Shown here piece after piece: positions 1-8,272 of a DNA stretch of 64,000 nt (within the stretch, counting starts at the first letter, position 1; every line of letters starts with the position of its first letter). The stretch comes from Sphingomonas sp. PP-F2F-A104-K0414 (lineage in GTDB: Bacteria; Pseudomonadota; Alphaproteobacteria; Sphingomonadales; Sphingomonadaceae): NCBI RefSeq assembly GCF_004340945.1, contig NZ_SLYD01000002.1, positions 62,001-126,000 of the forward strand. Reading direction: 5' to 3'. A program made the translations under genes and the position numbers. The notes under the pieces were generated by a model. That model searched no databases, was not told the DNA's origin, and worked only from the letters and a program-made list of their open reading frames with translations.

Positions 1-208
1 TCCGATGATAGACCGAGGCCAGATTCAACATCAGCTCGGGACGCTGCGGGAAAATCTTCCGCTCGGCGACGATGCGCTGTTCCGCCGTCGAGAGATCACC
101 CGCCGCGATCGCCGTGTAGCCGGTGCGATCGACGGTCGCGGACGGCGCCGCCAGCGCCGGCGTCACTGCGCCGAGGGTTGCGAGAACGAACAGGACGGTC
201 TTGCGCAT
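1..208 (-). CDS. Exported protein, N-terminal part only (runs off the window)
   Basis: Only the first 69 codons are present; the gene continues beyond the left edge. The reading frame opens with a basic start (MRK), a hydrophobic stretch and an AxA-type cleavage site near residues 19-21, so the product is probably exported. The remainder, with 'YTAIAAGDLSTAEQRI' and 'RPELMLNLASVY', has the helix-turn-helix periodicity of a tetratricopeptide repeat protein, but one partial repeat is not enough to be sure. A good Shine-Dalgarno (GGAGATG) lies just upstream of the ATG at 208. Confidence 0.7.
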   Translation of the reverse strand, partial: MRKTVLFVLATLGAVTPALAAPSATVDRTGYTAIAAGDLSTAEQRIVAERKIFPQRPELMLNLASVYHR

Positions 209-353
209 CGCTCATCTCCATGGACCTTCGCCGATCCGAAGGTTTCATTTTTATGACAACGGTGTGTCACTTCGATGACTGTCATACAAGTACATTGATC
301 AAGTCCTGCAAGAGCCCCGCAGATGCCCCCTGCACATCCTCCCGCGCACAACG

Positions 354-384
354 AAAAAGGGCGGCCCCGGAGGACCGCCCTTTG
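354..384 (-). terminator. Rho-independent terminator after the exbD pair
   Basis: On the minus strand a GC-rich stem (AAAGGGCGGTCC pairing with GGGCCGCCCTTT around a TCCG loop) is followed by a T run. It lies 26 bases past the stop codon of the last exbD gene and would end the tonB-exb transcript. Confidence 0.75.
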
Positions 385-409
385 AAGTTCGATAGGTACG
401 CGAGTCGAC

Positions 410-838
410 TTAGAAGTCGTTGCGATACTGCTCGTTGCCGATGAAGCCGAGCTTGGTGATCGAGGACCGCTTGATAACGGCCAGCGTGCGATCGACCACT
501 TCATACTTCGACTGCGGATCGGGCTGGAAGTGGAGTTCGGGCTCAGGCGTCATGCCAGCGGACTGATCCAGATACTGGCGCAGCGTGACTTCGTCGACCG
601 GCGAACCGTTCCACGCGACGACACCGGCGGGATCGATCGTGATCTTGTTCTTCTGCGGATCGACCGGGTTCTGCGGCTGGTTCTTGCTGTTGACCGGAAG
701 GTCGACCTTCACCGCGTGCGTCTGAATGGGGATCGTGATGATGAACATGATGAGGAGAACGAGCAGGACGTCGATCAACGGCGTCATGTTCATTTCCATC
801 ATCGGCGCGCCATCTTCTTTGCCGCCGCTCATTGCCAT
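410..838 (-). CDS. exbD: ExbD/TolR family biopolymer transport protein (second copy)
   Basis: A 142-residue inner-membrane protein with one N-terminal membrane segment (about residues 20-41) and a periplasmic C-terminal domain. The conserved motif N-M-T-P-L-I-D-V puts the proton-conducting aspartate at residue 23. ExbD works with ExbB to harvest the proton gradient and drive TonB. It is the last gene of tonB-exbB-exbD-exbD, 46 bases after the first exbD, so the two are probably co-transcribed. The two ExbD proteins differ clearly outside the membrane segment, so they are not a recent duplication. Xanthomonas has the same four-gene arrangement, where the second ExbD is specialised; whether that holds here is inference. 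Confidence 0.93.
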   Translation of the reverse strand: MAMSGGKEDGAPMMEMNMTPLIDVLLVLLIMFIITIPIQTHAVKVDLPVNSKNQPQNPVDPQKNKITIDPAGVVAWNGSPVDEVTLRQYLDQSAGMTPEPELHFQPDPQSKYEVVDRTLAVIKRSSITKLGFIGNEQYRNDF

Positions 839-884
839 CTTATACTACTCCTAAATACGTCCGAGCAACCTTCAGCGTTCGGCA

Positions 885-1361
885 TCAACGTTCGGTGGTG
901 CCGCCTGGAGGCGGTTCGGAGATGAAGCCGACGCGGGCGAACCCGGCCTGCTGCATCGTGTAGATCGTCGCGCCGATGCAGCGATACGGTGCGTTCACGT
1001 CGCCGCGGATGTGCGCCTCGGGCAATTCGAGACCGGCCGCGTTGACACCGCCCTGACGTGCGATCTCCGCTTTCAGCTTGTCGACCGCGCGCTGCAACAG
1101 CTCTTCGTGCGTGACCGGCGAAAGACCCCAGTACACCTGGCACTGGTTATTGGCCGACGTCACCGACAGCGAGACGTTCTCGGGCTTGGTCATCGTCGGA
1201 TCGAACCGAACATCCGGCAGCTTCAGCTGCACTGCCTGGACCGCGACGGTCGTCGTCACCAGGAAGATGATCAGGAGCACGAGCATGACGTCGACCAGCG
1301 GCGTCGTATTGATGTCCGATATCGAACTCTCGGTGGAATCGCCACCAACACTCATCGCCAT
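885..1361 (-). CDS. exbD: ExbD/TolR family biopolymer transport protein (first copy)
   Basis: A 158-residue ExbD with the motif N-T-T-P-L-V-D-V (key aspartate at residue 24) inside the single membrane segment of about residues 21-43, followed by a periplasmic domain. It is slightly longer than the neighbouring ExbD and carries two cysteines in the periplasmic part (in the CQVYWG and RCIGA segments) that the other copy lacks, which could form a disulfide. Part of the TonB-ExbB-ExbD motor that energises outer-membrane receptors such as the one encoded at 35699-38812. Confidence 0.93.
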   Translation of the reverse strand: MAMSVGGDSTESSISDINTTPLVDVMLVLLIIFLVTTTVAVQAVQLKLPDVRFDPTMTKPENVSLSVTSANNQCQVYWGLSPVTHEELLQRAVDKLKAEIARQGGVNAAGLELPEAHIRGDVNAPYRCIGATIYTMQQAGFARVGFISEPPPGGTTER

Positions 1362-1414
1362 GTGCGAACTATCCTATCCATATAATCGCCACCGGAACCG
1401 CCGGCGGCAATGAA

Positions 1415-1443
1415 GCGGGGCCGCTGCGGACAGCAGGCCCCGC
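1415..1443 (-). promoter_or_regulatory. Stem-loop between exbB and the first exbD
   Basis: GCGGGGCC and GGCCCCGC form an 8-bp GC stem around a 13-base loop, in the gap between exbB and exbD. No long T run follows on the minus strand, so it looks less like a full terminator than a partial terminator or mRNA processing/stability element. Such an element would let exbB be made in excess over exbD, as the motor stoichiometry needs; that role is inference. Confidence 0.5.
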
Positions 1444-1455
1444 CTTTTGCACGTC

Positions 1456-2247
1456 TTAGTTGGCGCGCGGTACGCCACCGGTCTGGCCGGCGGTCGTGGT
1501 CGTCGTGACAGGCTTCGTGACGGGCTTTGCAGCACCGGCGATCGACGGGCGGACGGCACCGTTCGAAGCAAGGAAGCCCAGCACGTCGTTCGAGAAGGCC
1601 GACAGGTCCTCTGCGATCGACTTGTTGCGACGCTGCAGCCAGTTGTACGACAGAACGGCAGGAACCGCGACGACCAGACCGAGGGCGGTCATGATCAGGG
1701 CTTCACCGACCGGCCCTGCGACCTTGTCGATCGATGCCTGACCCGATGCGCCGATCTTCACGAGTGCGCGGTAGATGCCGATAACCGTACCAAACAGACC
1801 GATGAACGGCGAAACCGAACCGACCGTCGCGAGGAAGGCGAGACCGCCACCCAGCTTCGAGTTGATCGCGGCTTCCGAACGCGCCAGCGAACCGTGCAGC
1901 CAGTCATGCGCCTCGACCGGATCGGTCAGCTTCGAATGCTGCTCCTGAGCGGCCAGACCGTCGTCGACGATCTGCTTGTAGGCCGAGTTCTTCTCGAGCT
2001 TGGCCGAACCTTCGCGCAAGGAGTTCGACGACCAGAACGCCTGACGGACGCGCTTGCCCTGGCCGATGATCTTCTGCTGCTCAAACAGCTTCGAGAAAAG
2101 GATGTAGAACGAGACGACCGACATCAGCACGAGGATGCCGAACACGGTCTGCGAGATCAGACCGCCTTCGCGGAGTGCGGCTTGCAGGCCGTACGGGTTG
2201 GCGTCGGCTGCGGCGGGCGCTGCCGCTGCAAGAATGGTGGTGATCAT
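1456..2247 (-). CDS. exbB: ExbB/TolQ/MotA family proton channel protein
   Basis: A 263-residue inner-membrane protein. The N-terminal third holds a membrane segment near residues 33-52, followed by a cytoplasmic region. The conserved MotA_TolQ_ExbB domain covers about residues 95-215, with two further membrane segments (around 145-170 and 183-205) and the family signature G-T-V-I-G-I. The tail is low-complexity Thr/Gly-rich. It forms the pentameric stator of the TonB motor with ExbD. It sits 54 bases after tonB and before two exbD genes on the same strand. Confidence 0.94.
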   Translation of the reverse strand: MITTILAAAAPAAADANPYGLQAALREGGLISQTVFGILVLMSVVSFYILFSKLFEQQKIIGQGKRVRQAFWSSNSLREGSAKLEKNSAYKQIVDDGLAAQEQHSKLTDPVEAHDWLHGSLARSEAAINSKLGGGLAFLATVGSVSPFIGLFGTVIGIYRALVKIGASGQASIDKVAGPVGEALIMTALGLVVAVPAVLSYNWLQRRNKSIAEDLSAFSNDVLGFLASNGAVRPSIAGAAKPVTKPVTTTTTAGQTGGVPRAN

Positions 2248-2301
2248 GATCGGTTTAGTCCTCTGACTGAATTTTATCTGGTGCGGTTAGGGTAGGTGGG
2301 A

Positions 2302-2982
2302 TCAATCCTCTGGAAGGACCCACCGGACGTTCAACTGGTACGACGAGGCGATCGGATTGCCGTTCTCGTCCTTGGCCGGGGTGAAGCGCACCCTTGCCTT
2401 GGAGATGCGGCACGTCGCGTCGTCGAGCGTCGTGTTGCCGCTGCCCGACGACACCGTACAGCCGGTCACGCGACCATCCGTACCGATCGTCAGCTTCGCG
2501 GACACGCGACCCTGCGCACCCTCACGCTGTGCCGATGGCGGATAGTTATCCGCACCGAAATACTGCGCCGGATTACCCTTCAGACCGGCAGCCTGCGACA
2601 CCCTGGGCGCTGGCGGCGCTGCTGGCGGTGCCGGCGGCGCTGGAGGCGCTGGCGGAGCCGTCGGCTGGCTGAGCGGGATGATGTTCGACGTCTGCATGGC
2701 AGGCGCGGGCTGAGGCGTGACAACCACCGGCGGCGGCGTGACGACCGTAGTCGGCGGCGGCGGCAGGTTTGGCTGGTCAGGCGGCGGCGGCGGGGGCTCG
2801 TCGGGCGGAGGCGGCGGCGGCGGCGGCTCCACGTCGAACGTCGTCATCTTTTCTTGGGCCTTTTTCACGTACTGGTACGCGAGGCCCGTGACGAAAGCGT
2901 AGCCCAAGGCCGCATGAATCAGCGCGACGATCACGATCGCGACGATTTTGCCTCCGGACATCTTCTGGTCAGTATAGGCCAT
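2302..2982 (-). CDS. tonB: Energy transducer TonB
   Basis: A 226-residue TonB. One membrane anchor lies near residues 10-32. A long proline-rich periplasmic spacer follows (runs of PPPPPPP around residues 53-80 and PPAPPAPPA repeats around 125-145). The TonB C-terminal domain (about 150-226) ends with the typical V-R-W-V. It links the ExbB/ExbD motor to the TonB box of outer-membrane receptors. First gene of the block, with AAGGGAG upstream of the ATG. The proline-rich part is encoded by strongly repetitive GGCGG-type DNA. Confidence 0.95.
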   Translation of the reverse strand: MAYTDQKMSGGKIVAIVIVALIHAALGYAFVTGLAYQYVKKAQEKMTTFDVEPPPPPPPPDEPPPPPPDQPNLPPPPTTVVTPPPVVVTPQPAPAMQTSNIIPLSQPTAPPAPPAPPAPPAAPPAPRVSQAAGLKGNPAQYFGADNYPPSAQREGAQGRVSAKLTIGTDGRVTGCTVSSGSGNTTLDDATCRISKARVRFTPAKDENGNPIASSYQLNVRWVLPED

Positions 2983-3205
2983 TCAGAAACGACACTCCCT
3001 TAATCTGCCTGCTCCGTACGCATGGTTCGTACTGAATACGCGACGCATACGTCTGCCGTTGGCCGGAATAACCACGGGGCAGTCGCCAAGTCCTATCGCC
3101 ACGTCATGCGACACGCAAACGCTTTGTCAGACGCAACAAACGTACAATCGCAAGATGGCAGAATTATTTCTGTATCGTTCAGGCACGGTCGCGTAGCTTG
3201 CGGGC

Positions 3206-4102
3206 ATGAATCCACTGTTTCCCGTTACGGCTTCGGCCCTCTCGCTGGCGCTCGTCGCGCTCCCCGTCCGTGCCGCGCAAGCGCCCGTCGCGCCGCAGGT
3301 TTCCGCCAGTAACGACGCCGGTTCGGGTGCTGCGATGCAACAGGATCCTGCTGGCCGCATCGGGTATGCCGACATCGCTGACCTCGTTCTGTCCGCGCCG
3401 ATCATCGCCGATGCAACGGTGCGATCGACAAGTAAGATAAAAGCGGCCGAAGCGCCCAATCTCGCCCCGGGGCTTGTCCGACTATATGTCGAGGTGGACG
3501 TTACCGCGCTGGTTCGGGGGGCGGACGGGTTGCCGCCACGAATCGGATATCTGCTTGACGTCATGCCCGATTCGGCGGGCCACGTGCCCAAGTTCAAGAA
3601 GGCACGCGTGCTGATCTTCGCCCGACCGGTGGCGGGGGCGGTCAACCAGGTCCAGCTGGTCGCGCCCGACGCGCAACTCGATTGGACGCCCGCATCGGAT
3701 GCGCGCGCACGACGGATCGCAAAAGACGCGTTGGCGAGCGATGCACCGCCGGTCATCACCGGGGTCGGCAATGCCTTCCACGTCGCCGGCGCGCTGCCCG
3801 GCGAGGGCGAGACGCAGATTTTCCTGACAACCGCGGATCAGCGTCCGGTGTCACTCTCGATCCTGCGGCGCCCCGGCGAGCAGCCACGCTGGGCCGTTGC
3901 GCTGAGCGAGATCGTCGACGAGTCGGCTGCCCCCCCCGCGCCCGAGACTCTGCTGTGGTACCGGATGGCGTGCGCGTTGCCGCCGACCCTGCCCGAGCGG
4001 AGCACCACGTCGCTCGAAGCCGCCGATGCGACGATCGCGCGCGAGGACTATGCGTTCGTGCTGGCCGCGCTCGGCCCATGCGGTCGCACGCGGAAGATCT
4101 AG
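3206..4102 (+). CDS. Exported protein of unknown function
   Basis: A 298-residue protein with a clear signal peptide (about residues 1-23, ending V-R-A-A-Q). The mature part has no domain I recognise. It is a mixed alpha/beta sequence with the segment 'GYADIADLVLSAPIIADATV' early on and a C-terminal pair of cysteines (in MACAL and GPCGR) that could form a disulfide. Divergent from tonB with a 223-base gap, and convergent with the gene at 4146. Codon use matches its neighbours. I recall similar proteins from sphingomonads, but no function. Confidence 0.8.
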   Translation: MNPLFPVTASALSLALVALPVRAAQAPVAPQVSASNDAGSGAAMQQDPAGRIGYADIADLVLSAPIIADATVRSTSKIKAAEAPNLAPGLVRLYVEVDVTALVRGADGLPPRIGYLLDVMPDSAGHVPKFKKARVLIFARPVAGAVNQVQLVAPDAQLDWTPASDARARRIAKDALASDAPPVITGVGNAFHVAGALPGEGETQIFLTTADQRPVSLSILRRPGEQPRWAVALSEIVDESAAPPAPETLLWYRMACALPPTLPERSTTSLEAADATIAREDYAFVLAALGPCGRTRKI

Positions 4103-4110
4103 ACGCCCCC

Positions 4111-4140
4111 ATGATCTTCCCCGCACCGGGGAGGATCGTT
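4111..4140. terminator. Bidirectional terminator-like hairpin
   Basis: GATCTTCCCCG and CGGGGAGGATC form a near-perfect stem around a short loop, exactly in the gap between two convergent genes. No strong T run on either side, so efficiency is uncertain. Confidence 0.5.
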
Positions 4141-4145
4141 CTGGA

Positions 4146-4427
4146 TCAGCGCTGGCGGATCTCGATCACTTGCCCGGTGGTGGACCGTGCCGCTTCGAGA
4201 AAAGCGACCGCGGCATCCACATCGGCGGGCTTGGCCCCCGCGGTCTGCACCACCGCATTGACCCGAGTCGCAGGCGCCAGTTCGATCGCCAGCGGCCCGA
4301 TCGCCGCCCGCGCCTGCGCCATCGCCAGCACGTCCAGCGTCGCGGCAATCGCCACGACTCGCGAGTCGCCAATCGCCCCCCGCACCAACGCGGCGACATC
4401 GTCGCCCGGCTCCAGCGTCAGCCGCAT
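4146..4427 (-). CDS. Small protein of unknown function downstream of folB
   Basis: A 93-residue protein starting 4 bases after the folB stop, so almost certainly translated with it. Sequence is alternating helix/strand with a conserved-looking 'LDVLAMAQARAAIGPL' core. I do not recognise a named domain. Being locked to folB suggests a house-keeping or folate-related role, but that rests on position only. Confidence 0.65.
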   Translation of the reverse strand: MRLTLEPGDDVAALVRGAIGDSRVVAIAATLDVLAMAQARAAIGPLAIELAPATRVNAVVQTAGAKPADVDAAVAFLEAARSTTGQVIEIRQR

Positions 4428-4431
4428 GGCG

Positions 4432-4803
4432 TCAGCGGCGATGGCGGACGAGCGTCACGCCGATCGCCTCGTCCGCCTCGGCGATCGCCAGCTTGACGAT
4501 CTTCACCTGGACGCGCAGCACCCGCGCATCCTGCAGGAACAGCGTCTCGCAAATGTGATCCGCAACGCCCTCGATCAGCGTGAAGTGCACGCCGACCGGC
4601 AGCGCGGTAGTCGCCGCGTTCTTGAGATCGAGATAATTCTTCGAGGCGGACAACGGCGTGTCCGGGTCGAACCGCTTGGGGCACACCATATCCACGGTGA
4701 GCGAAATCCGCAGCGGCTGCGGCAGGTGGGTCTCCTCCGAATAGATGCCGGTCAGGACCTGCACTTCGAGATCGTGGACTTCGAGTTGAAGACTGTCTTC
4801 CAT
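4432..4803 (-). CDS. folB: Dihydroneopterin aldolase
   Basis: A 123-residue FolB-fold enzyme that cleaves dihydroneopterin to 6-hydroxymethyldihydropterin in folate synthesis. Family marks are the opening 'LEVHDLEVQVLTGIYSEE', the central Y-L-D-L-K segment and the closing V-x-V-x-K-x-x-I-A-E-A-D-E-A-I-G-V. The last contains the catalytic-region lysine and substrate-binding glutamate. A longer reading frame opens 25 codons upstream, but that extension is Arg/Ser-rich and not family-like. The ATG at 4803 has an AGAGGCG ribosome site and gives the usual family length. Confidence 0.9.
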   Translation of the reverse strand: MEDSLQLEVHDLEVQVLTGIYSEETHLPQPLRISLTVDMVCPKRFDPDTPLSASKNYLDLKNAATTALPVGVHFTLIEGVADHICETLFLQDARVLRVQVKIVKLAIAEADEAIGVTLVRHRR

Positions 4804-5077
4804 CGCCGCGCCTCTAGCAGACGCACGCCGAGATGAAAGTCGGCTCTTCGAAGCGTCGTGCGAAGGCCGATCCACCAATCCTCCCCGCCAGGGGAAGGTG
4901 GCGCCGGAGGCGTCGGAGGGCGAGGCGGCGATAACCGGTGGTACCTGCCCTCCCCCTCCGTCCGGCCAGGCGTGTTCGCCGACGGCCGGTTATCCTTGCG
5001 TTCAGCCTCGCCAAGGCTAAAGCGCGCTGCCCCACCGACCAGGTGCTGTCCAGGCTCGGACGCACTAGGGGCAGGAG
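4804..5077. other. Intergenic region with GC-rich repeat-like DNA
   Basis: Between divergent folB and the acetyltransferase. It contains blocks resembling CTCCCCGCCAGGGGAAGG and GGAGGCGTCGGAGGG and a later inverted counterpart (CCCTCCCCCTCCGTCCGGCC near 4950). No gene or clear promoter can be assigned. Confidence 0.4.
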
Positions 5078-5599
5078 ATGCCGGTGATCACTCTCGTCCC
5101 CCTCGACAGCATCGACTCGACCGCAGTCGAGTTCCTGCTCGACCGCGCGTTCGGGCCCGATCGGTTCGCGCGCACCGCCTACACGATCCGCGGTGCCGGC
5201 AAGGCGATCGCCGCGCTCAGCTTCGCCGCGGTCGAGGACGGCGCGCTCGTCGGCTCGATCCAATGCTGGCCGATCGCGCTGGTCGACGATACCCGCCAGA
5301 TCCCGCTCGTCATGGTCGGCCCGGTCGCGGTCGAGCCGACGCATCAGGGCGACGGAATCGGCCGGCAGTTGATGGCGCGCGCGCTCGACGCCGCCGCGGC
5401 GACCGGCCTCGACGATGCGCTGATGCTGATCGGCGATCCCGACTATTATGGCCGCTTCTTCGGCTTCACCGCCGCGCGTACCGCACGCTGGAACGCACCC
5501 GGTCCAGTCGAACGTCACCGCCTGCTCGCGCGCGGCGATGCGGTGCCGGACGGCAGCGGGATGCTTGGTCCCCGCGTGCCGGTCACCGCATCTGCATAA
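5078..5599 (+). CDS. GNAT family N-acetyltransferase
   Basis: A 173-residue acetyltransferase of the YhbS type. The acetyl-CoA-binding motif A is visible as V-G-P-V-A-V-E-P-T-H-Q-G-D-G-I-G-R-Q-L (about residues 80-98). The late 'GDPDYYGRFFGF' segment is typical of this subgroup. The acceptor cannot be told from sequence. The ribosome site AGGAG abuts the ATG unusually closely. Followed after 43 bases by the DUF1285 gene. Confidence 0.85.
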   Translation: MPVITLVPLDSIDSTAVEFLLDRAFGPDRFARTAYTIRGAGKAIAALSFAAVEDGALVGSIQCWPIALVDDTRQIPLVMVGPVAVEPTHQGDGIGRQLMARALDAAAATGLDDALMLIGDPDYYGRFFGFTAARTARWNAPGPVERHRLLARGDAVPDGSGMLGPRVPVTASA

Positions 5600-5642
5600 G
5601 GCGCCGCTTTACCTCGGCCCCCTGCCCGCCTAGTCCGCCGCC

Positions 5643-6209
5643 ATGCCCATGGATCCCATTCCCGATATCGCCTCGCTCAGCCTCGCCGAGATCGCCAAGC
5701 TCGTCGAAGAGGCCAAATTGCCGCCGGTCGAGAAATGGAACCCGACGCACTGCGGCGACAGCGAGATGCGGATCGCGCGTGACGGCACCTGGTATCATCA
5801 GGGCTCGCCGATCGGGCGTCCGGCGATGGTCCGGCTGTTCTCGACGATCCTGCGTCGTGAGGCCGATGGCAGCCACGTCCTCGTCACCCCGGTCGAAAAG
5901 CTCGATATCGAGGTCGAGGACGCGCCGTTCATCGCGGTCGAAATGAAGGCGGAGGGCAGCGGTCGGGACTCGAAGCTCGCCTTCCGGCTCAACACCGGCG
6001 ACCTCGTCACCGCAGGTCCCGAGCATCCGTTGCGCTTCGTCGAGGATACAGATGGCCCGCGACCCTACCTCGCCGTCCGCGGTGGGATGGAGGCGCTGGT
6101 GGTCCGCTCGGTCTATTACGACCTCGCCGAGCGCGCGATCGCCGATGGGGAGACGCCCGCCGGCCTGTGGAGCGATGGTGCGTTCTTTCCGCTGGAGCCC
6201 GCCGCATGA
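5643..6209 (+). CDS. DUF1285 domain-containing protein
   Basis: A 188-residue soluble protein matching the DUF1285 family, recognised by W-N-P-x-H-C-G near residue 40, the 'DGTWYHQGSPIGR' segment and the C-terminal 'GLWSDGAFFPL'. Function is not established for the family. Its stop codon overlaps the start of the Nudix gene (ATGA), so the two are translationally coupled. An internal ATG two codons in could be the true start. Confidence 0.87.
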   Translation: MPMDPIPDIASLSLAEIAKLVEEAKLPPVEKWNPTHCGDSEMRIARDGTWYHQGSPIGRPAMVRLFSTILRREADGSHVLVTPVEKLDIEVEDAPFIAVEMKAEGSGRDSKLAFRLNTGDLVTAGPEHPLRFVEDTDGPRPYLAVRGGMEALVVRSVYYDLAERAIADGETPAGLWSDGAFFPLEPAA

Positions 6210-6802
6210 GCCTGACGGAACGGTTGGCGGCAGCACTGGCCAAGGGCGCCGGCTCGCACATGATCCTGCTCACCGGAGACCAGCATGACGGCGACCTCAC
6301 CGCCGCCGACACGCTGCTCCCCGCGGCGGTGCTGATCGCGGTCACCGATCGCGCCGATCCCGGCGTGATCCTGACGCAGCGGACCGACACGATGAGCCGC
6401 CACCCCGGCCAGATCGCATTCCCCGGCGGCCGGATCGATCCCGGCGAGGACGTCGTCACCGCCGCGCTGCGCGAGGCGGAGGAGGAAATAGCGCTCCCCC
6501 GCGACCGGGTGCAGGTGATCGGCGAGGCCGACAGCTACCGCACCGTCACCGGCTTCCAGGTAACGCCCGTCATCGGCATCATCCCGCCGGACCTGATCTT
6601 CACGCCGAGCGAGGCGGAGGTCGCCAGCGTCTTCGAAGTCCCGCTCGCGTTCCTTCTCGACGAGGCGAACCATGTCGAGGCGACGCTCGAATGGCAGGGC
6701 CATGACCGGCATTATTACGAGATCATGTGGAACGAACGCCGCATATGGGGTGCGACCGCGGCGATGATCGTCAACCTCGCCCGCCGCCTGAGGTGGTCTT
6801 GA
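6206..6802 (+). CDS. CoA pyrophosphatase-type Nudix hydrolase
   Basis: A 198-residue Nudix enzyme of the CoA-diphosphatase group. The group signature L-T-x-R-x6-H-x-G-Q-x-x-F-P-G-G is present, followed by the Nudix box G-x5-E-x7-R-E-x-x-E-E. The final glycine of the canonical box is replaced by alanine. Expected to split CoA or related nucleotides into 4'-phosphopantetheine and adenosine phosphate. The start at 6206 overlaps the previous stop (ATGA) and the stop overlaps the next start (TTGA), so it is the middle gene of a tight operon. Confidence 0.9.
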   Translation: MSLTERLAAALAKGAGSHMILLTGDQHDGDLTAADTLLPAAVLIAVTDRADPGVILTQRTDTMSRHPGQIAFPGGRIDPGEDVVTAALREAEEEIALPRDRVQVIGEADSYRTVTGFQVTPVIGIIPPDLIFTPSEAEVASVFEVPLAFLLDEANHVEATLEWQGHDRHYYEIMWNERRIWGATAAMIVNLARRLRWS

Positions 6803-7971
6803 TCCTCCCGTCCGCGCCGTGGCGCGACCGTGACGGCCTTGCAGCATTGACCAAGGTTCTGGGTGCGGCAGAGGGCGAGTCGCGCTTCGTCGGCGGCGCG
6901 GTGCGCGATACGCTGCTCGGGATCGACGTCGCCGATGTCGACATCGCCACCCGCCTGCCTCCGCAGGAGGTGATCGAGCGTCTCCAGGACGCGCGGATCA
7001 AGGCGGTCCCGACCGGACTCGCGCACGGTACGATCACCGCGGTCACCGCCGCCGGGCCGGTCGAGGTGACGACGCTGCGCCGCGACGTCTCGACCGACGG
7101 TCGCCACGCGATCATAGCCTATACCGACGACTGGCGCGAAGACGCGGCGCGGCGCGACTTCACGATGAACGCGCTCTACGCCGATCCCGCGACCGGCGAG
7201 ATCTTCGATTATTTCGGCGGGCTCGACGATCTCGCGGCACGACGCGTGCGCTTCATCGGCGACCCGTTGCAGCGGATCGCCGAGGATCACCTCCGCATCC
7301 TCCGCTTCTTCCGGTTCCACGCGCGCTTCGGCACCATCATCGACAAAGCCGGGCTCGACGCCTGCACCGCGCGCGCCAACGACCTGATGGCGCTCTCCCG
7401 CGAACGGATTGCGAGCGAAGTGCTCAAACTGCTGGTCGCCGCCAATGCGGTGCCGGTCGTCGCGCTGATGGTAGAGCGCGGCATTTTCCGCGCCGTCCTC
7501 CCCGAGATCGACGCCGCCGGAGCCGAACGTCTCGCCCTCCTAGCCGACCGCGAAGCCGCGGCAGGCATCGCGCCCGACCCGATCCGCCGCCTCGCCATGA
7601 CGATCGCACCCGCCGCGGCCGAAGCCGTCGGCGCGCGGCTGAAGCTATCGAACACCGACCGCAAACGCCTGATCGCCGCCACCGCCGGCCCCGGCGAGGA
7701 GGGCCCCCAGGCGCTCGCCTATCGCGCAGGCACGGCCGGCGCGATCGATCGGCTACTGATCGCGGGCGACGACGTGGCCGCGATCAAGGACTGGACACCA
7801 CCCGCATTCCCGTTCTCGGGCGGTGCCCTGGTCGAACGCGGCCTGCGCAAGGGTCCGGATGTCGCGGCGATGCTGCGCAGGGTCGAGACACAGTGGATCG
7901 TCGAAGGCTTCCCCGACGCGGCACGGGTCGCCGTGATCGCCGACGAAATGGTCGCCGAAACGCTGAACTAG
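6799..7971 (+). CDS. cca: CCA tRNA nucleotidyltransferase / poly(A) polymerase family
   Basis: About 390 residues. The class II nucleotidyltransferase head shows G-G-A-V-R-D followed by D-V-D, the two-metal aspartates, then R-R-D-F-T-M-N-A-L and the D-x-L-R-I-L-R-F-x-R-F motif. It builds or repairs the 3' CCA of tRNAs. A longer frame has an ATG at 6727, but that start lies deep inside the Nudix gene and adds non-family sequence. I place the start at TTG 6799, which overlaps the Nudix stop by four bases; GTG 6793 is an alternative. The first family-like residues ('LPSAPWRDRDGL') follow at once. Confidence 0.9.
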   Translation: MILPSAPWRDRDGLAALTKVLGAAEGESRFVGGAVRDTLLGIDVADVDIATRLPPQEVIERLQDARIKAVPTGLAHGTITAVTAAGPVEVTTLRRDVSTDGRHAIIAYTDDWREDAARRDFTMNALYADPATGEIFDYFGGLDDLAARRVRFIGDPLQRIAEDHLRILRFFRFHARFGTIIDKAGLDACTARANDLMALSRERIASEVLKLLVAANAVPVVALMVERGIFRAVLPEIDAAGAERLALLADREAAAGIAPDPIRRLAMTIAPAAAEAVGARLKLSNTDRKRLIAATAGPGEEGPQALAYRAGTAGAIDRLLIAGDDVAAIKDWTPPAFPFSGGALVERGLRKGPDVAAMLRRVETQWIVEGFPDAARVAVIADEMVAETLN

Positions 7972-7995
7972 CGCGGCAGACCTGCCCGATCTGCA

Positions 7996-8019
7996 ATCCT
8001 CCCCCTGCCGGGGGAGGAT
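7996..8019 (+). terminator. Terminator-like hairpin after cca
   Basis: ATCCTCCCCC and GGGGGAGGAT form a perfect 10-bp stem around TGCC, 24 bases past the stop of the CCA-adding enzyme gene. A T run is lacking. Confidence 0.5.
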
Positions 8020-8112
8020 CGTCGGAATGTGGACCAAGTATTCCGCCCGCTTCACCGCAGCGCCCCGCCCGTCCCCTCAGTTCTGCCCATCCCGCCAGAC
8101 CCCCGCGCCGCC

Positions 8113-8184
8113 GGACTCGCCCGCCTCGTCGGACTCGCCCGACCCGTGGGACTCGCCTGCCCCTTCGGACTCGCCCGCCCCTCG
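8113..8184 (+). repeat. Four tandem copies of an 18-bp repeat
   Basis: Four consecutive units, each beginning GGACTCGCC and exactly 18 bases long (8113, 8131, 8149, 8167), with variation in the last eight bases. The unit length is a multiple of three and frames through it read Ser/Pro/Asp-rich repeats, but no gene context supports translation. Confidence 0.85.
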
Positions 8185-8186
8185 AC

Positions 8187-8272
8187 CGTCACCCCAGCGA
8201 AAGCTGGGGTATCCCGGTTGGCGCGTGCTGGACGCTCCACGAGGAGATCCCAGCTTTCGCTGGGATGACGGG
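8187..8272. repeat. Paired inverted hairpin element, family A (copy 1)
   Basis: The left arm CCCCAGCGAAAGCTGGGG is itself a hairpin. About 45 bases later comes its inverted partner CCCAGCTTTCGCTGGG ending in ATGACGG, mirroring the leading CGTCA. The same unit recurs at 44216-44300 and 47833-47925. Confidence 0.85.

Noticed and set aside
8113..8184. Tandem repeats considered as a CRISPR array
   Set aside because: The 18-base units are contiguous with no unique spacers, and no cas gene is nearby.
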